Assembly: GCA_907164885.2 (NCBI GenBank)
Contig: OU015492.1
Location: 195,946,960-196,010,959, forward strand
Length of the DNA: 64,000 nucleotides
Origin: Dolomedes plantarius
Taxonomy: Eukaryota; Arthropoda; Arachnida; Araneae; Dolomedidae
Direction of reading: 5' to 3'
The notes under the pieces are model-generated. The model ran no database searches, was not told where the DNA came from, and saw nothing but the letters and a program-made list of their open reading frames with translations. Within the stretch, counting starts at the first letter, position 1; the number at the start of each line of letters is the position of its first letter. Made by a program: the position numbers and the translations under genes. Positions 60,955 to 64,000 of this stretch are shown piece after piece.

Positions 60955-62142
60955 TATGCTTCTCACGATTGTCAATGGAATTTGAAACACATAATTATAA
61001 AGAATGTGACCAAAGAAGGTATTACATACATAACCATAACGAAAATAAATTCACACACGAGATTTTGAAGATTTCAGTTATTTCTTTAACCTTTTGCTGC
61101 ATATATTATAATTAAAAATCTATGTCTCTCACGAAAAGCTCTACCCTAAGGGTAACACGATTTGTGGTAATTACCTCATAAAAAAGGAAAATAGCTGTTA
61201 TATTTTTTATCATATTGTTATCTAAACTTGCGGGATATAATGATCGTACTCTAGATAATGATATTATTTAATGCCTGGATAAGGGCAGATCTCTCAATCA
61301 GGTTTGTTAGCATACCCTAATCAGACCTCACATATTTTGAAAAAAAGAATTCTTTGAACTATAAACAAGCCGTGACTGATCTTTCATTCAAAATTGAAAC
61401 TTAAATGGATTTGATGTCGAACATCTAACCAGCAATTTCAGCGTCATGGAAATAATCTCCGTATCTCGTAACAGTAATTGAATCTTTAAATATATAACTG
61501 GGTATTAGTGAAGTCCCACAAGCATGGGATTCGATATTTTCAGATTTTCCCTTCAAACATAAAATGTAATTATTAAAAAAATAAAATAATAAACAAATGG
61601 ATTGTAATAAAATGGGAAAGACATTATCCACTTAGAGCGCAAATCCGATTATATTAGGGCAATCTATGAAACAGAAGCTTGTATTATCCCCATTTGTTTT
61701 TTTATAATAGAGTAAACATCGTTTTAGGGGTTAACATTAATAAACTTTAACTGTTCCTTTTATAACAAAATTCCTCACTGTTTTATAATGTGACATTTTC
61801 TACACGATTACAGGAATCTGTATATATTTTTTTATCACTGTAGAACTGTTGTTCAGTACTCAAGTAATTCCAATAAAAGAAAGTCCTTTGTGACTATACC
61901 GTTCCCACGAACAAGCTTTAAAAGTCAATTAGTAAAAAATGTTGTCAAACAGTCTTAAACATAAAATATTTTTGTTGGCCTGTTTTTGTAATTATAACGT
62001 TGAAAAAGTCTTTTGCATTCAGCTTTAACACGAAAAATATATATGGCTTTCAGTGCTAAAGATTTCCATAACACAAAAGATTTTTTTAAAAAAATACCGT
62101 AGCATTGACGTGTACTAAAATGTATCCCTCTTCTTTTTGCAG
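60955..62142. other. Intronic stretch before the PDZ exon
   Basis: AT-rich, no gene-like frame. It ends in TCTTCTTTTTGCAG, the splice acceptor for the exon at 62143. Confidence 0.6.
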
Positions 62143-62275
62143 AAGTGGCAAGTTACTTAAAGGTGATGAGCTACTGATTGTGAACGGACAGCAGCTACAA
62201 GGAGTCAGCTTAGACGAAGCAAGGCGTCTGTTACGAGTACCTGAAGCAGAAGTGCATTTATTAGTGGCTAGAGAG
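62143..62275 (+). CDS. PDZ scaffold protein, exon completing PDZ
   Basis: This 133-bp exon supplies the last base of Arg560 and residues 561-604 in the numbering begun at 36060. It carries the second half of the PDZ domain: SGKLLKGDELLIVNG (strands and the G-D-x-I/L-L-x-V-N-G signature) then VSLDEARRLL, the helix that lines the peptide groove. The first helix position, His in class I PDZ domains, is Leu583 here, so a hydrophobic (class II-like) ligand C-terminus is more likely. The exon follows a TTTTTGCAG acceptor and ends GAG|GTAATT, phase 0. Joined to the large exon, the domain is about 88 residues, the normal PDZ length. Confidence 0.93.
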
Positions 62276-63598
62276 GTAATTTTCATGCAACTTTATACAC
62301 ACGTAATTTGAACTGCAACTGTATTCATAGCAACAGCAGGCATAATCGTCCAACATTTAAGGACTGTTTTTCGTTCTTCCCCGTTCATAAATCTTGACTT
62401 AAAGGGCTTCCAGTACATCTGCCGACTTTAAGGGCTTCCAGTATATATTTAAGTCTTGATGGAGATTGATAAATGAGTCTTAATTTAATAATGAATACTT
62501 ACTTTTATCTTTACATTATATTCAACCATATTCTTTTTTCATTAAACTGTAAAGAAGCATTGTCAAGGTGGCCATTACGGAGGTGTAGATTGAAAACTTG
62601 TAGATTGAAATCATGTTTAATTCACTTACACAGCTCAAAGAAAGGTCACAATAAGGTAACAATAAAGAAGATTCCATACTGAATTACGTCCTTCTATGGG
62701 AGGAATTACGTCCAGACGCAAGTTCGTCTGTATTCGTTTTCAAGTGAGCGCAAGGGGATACTGATCCACTGTCAAGGGGGGGGGGGGAATCTGACAAGAA
62801 ATAAATTATTCTCATTTTCAAAAAGTTATTTAAAAACAGATACCTGACATATTTCTCAGGTCAAGCAACTGTAAAATTCCGTGAAACATACGGATCATTA
62901 AATTTAGGGGCACAAATTATGTGATCCCTAACTTATCGTTGAACTAATTAAAATTATTTACAATTTACATTCTGCAAATTTAATTATTTTTAATAGTCTA
63001 TGTTGATTATTTTGTTATTTAGGAATTCACGGGTAGCTTATTGGATTGCTCGCAAAATCTTTTAAGAACCGATAATATTTGTAGAACGGAAAGTTATAAG
63101 ATTAATGAGGCATGAATTAATGTAAACTTCAATTATCAATTTGGTTTTGTGTAATATAGCATGTTTTTCTTTGGCATTTAGTAATTTAAGAACAACTTTT
63201 TTTCTATTTGAAAACATTTCTTACAATGTGATAAAATATAACCATACACCTTTTCTGGAAAACGAAAAAGAACAATTAATACATTTGCGTAATTTGTAAA
63301 CTATAAGCAAAGTTCACTCACTTAAACTATCCATTGTATCGTATAACTTAGAAAGTTAATGGTCTGTTGATTTTCATTTATGTTGTGGATTGCCTGAAAT
63401 CAAAATAGGTTTTCAGAGATTTCGTGGAAATGAAAGCACAGATTTAACTCCGTTAATTTTCAATTAAAACATACATAGAAATTAAGGGTGTATTCTTAGC
63501 AAGGGAAAAAAAATTAACTGTAAAAATGTGTTCAAACAGTTCGATTCTGTTATGTTGTGATTTAATTCACACGCTTATTCCTTTTTTTTTTTTTACAG
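62276..63598 (+). other. 1.3-kb intron
   Basis: Donor GAG|GTAATT, acceptor after a long T-run ending ACAG at 63598. AT-rich. GGGCTTCCAGTA is tandemly duplicated near 62404 and 62430, and a TGTAGATTGAAA unit near 62583 and 62597. A run of ten G residues lies near 62778. No gene seen inside. Confidence 0.88.
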
Positions 63599-63805
63599 CT
63601 TTCTGAAGATTTGTGTTTCAAAGAAGACAACTCTCGCCTGCCAACCACTTTGCCTCCAGTGCCAGAACTCCACGAATCAAATGTTCAAGCCTCCAATGTG
63701 CCTCGTCTCAGGCACTGGCAGTCCGATGTCTCGTCATCGACTAAGGGTGACAACAGGCGTTCACATCCTGACCTTCCTCCAAAGTTAAAAGCTGACAATG
63801 AACGT
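63599..63805 (+). CDS. PDZ scaffold protein, downstream exon
   Basis: This 207-bp exon adds 69 residues (605-673) in phase 0 and ends CGT|GTAAGT, also phase 0. The segment is polar and Pro/Ser-rich: PTTLPPVPEL near its start and RRSHPDLPPKLKADNER at its end. It has no recognised domain and is probably a disordered linker after the PDZ domain. The frame continues across the junction without a stop. The gene goes on beyond the right edge, so the C-terminus and any further PDZ domains are not seen. Confidence 0.88.
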
Positions 63806-64000
63806 GTAAGTTCTCACTGAAATAACTTAGATCCAGCTCCTAATTAATCTTTGAATACCATGTAGGTACCCATGGCAGCGTAGCTTGTTTTATGTTTAAT
63901 ATTACTACTAGAAACTGTAAAAATTTATTTCCCTGACAAGAGGATTCTAAAAATAGAAAAAGGTTAGCTAAAAATTTAAATTTATGAAAGCCCAAACACA
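63806..64000 (+). other. Start of next intron, cut by window edge
   Basis: Begins GTAAGT and is AT-rich. No acceptor or exon is visible before the window ends. Confidence 0.8.

Overview
This window is nuclear DNA of an animal, most probably an arthropod and plausibly a spider. It is AT-rich, with very long introns, canonical GT-AG splice junctions, long (TA)n microsatellites and many kinds of DNA transposon debris. The spider guess rests on my memory of the Tc1 transposase type found here and was not checked by a search. There is no sign of bacterial operons, CRISPR or rRNA.

One host gene is supported, on the + strand, and it runs off the right edge. Three exons are visible. A 1,681-bp exon (36058-37738) encodes about 560 residues of low-complexity, Ser/Asn-rich protein ending in the first half of a PDZ domain. 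A 133-bp exon (62143-62275) completes that PDZ domain across a 24.4-kb intron. A 207-bp exon (63599-63805) continues downstream. Splice phases agree at both junctions: AG|A forms an Arg codon, then phase 0. The product is probably a junctional or cortical PDZ scaffold. Its large exon begins at an acceptor at 36057/36058, so at least one upstream exon must exist, either unrecognised in 1-36057 or outside the window.

The rest is transposon-rich non-coding DNA. The left 36 kb holds a structurally complete Tc1 element (3605-5011, DD34E transposase, TA duplications). Beside it is a tRNA-derived SINE with a 12-bp target duplication. Further on are a Helitron-like element carrying a tRNA-like B box, several MITEs, a 31-bp inverted repeat, and a Tigger-like element next to a TTAA-flanked element. 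The 24.4-kb intron holds three hAT elements identified by 8-bp duplications, one keeping a transposase C-terminus. It also holds nested elements with a nearly identical 126-bp inverted copy nearby, a 28-bp-stem hairpin, a MITE with subterminal repeats, and a second copy of a MITE family bordered by mirror-image microsatellites.

I found no novel multi-gene system. The most unusual items are the mirror-microsatellite MITE family, the 126-bp inverted copies, the 28-bp hairpin and the 31-bp inverted repeat.
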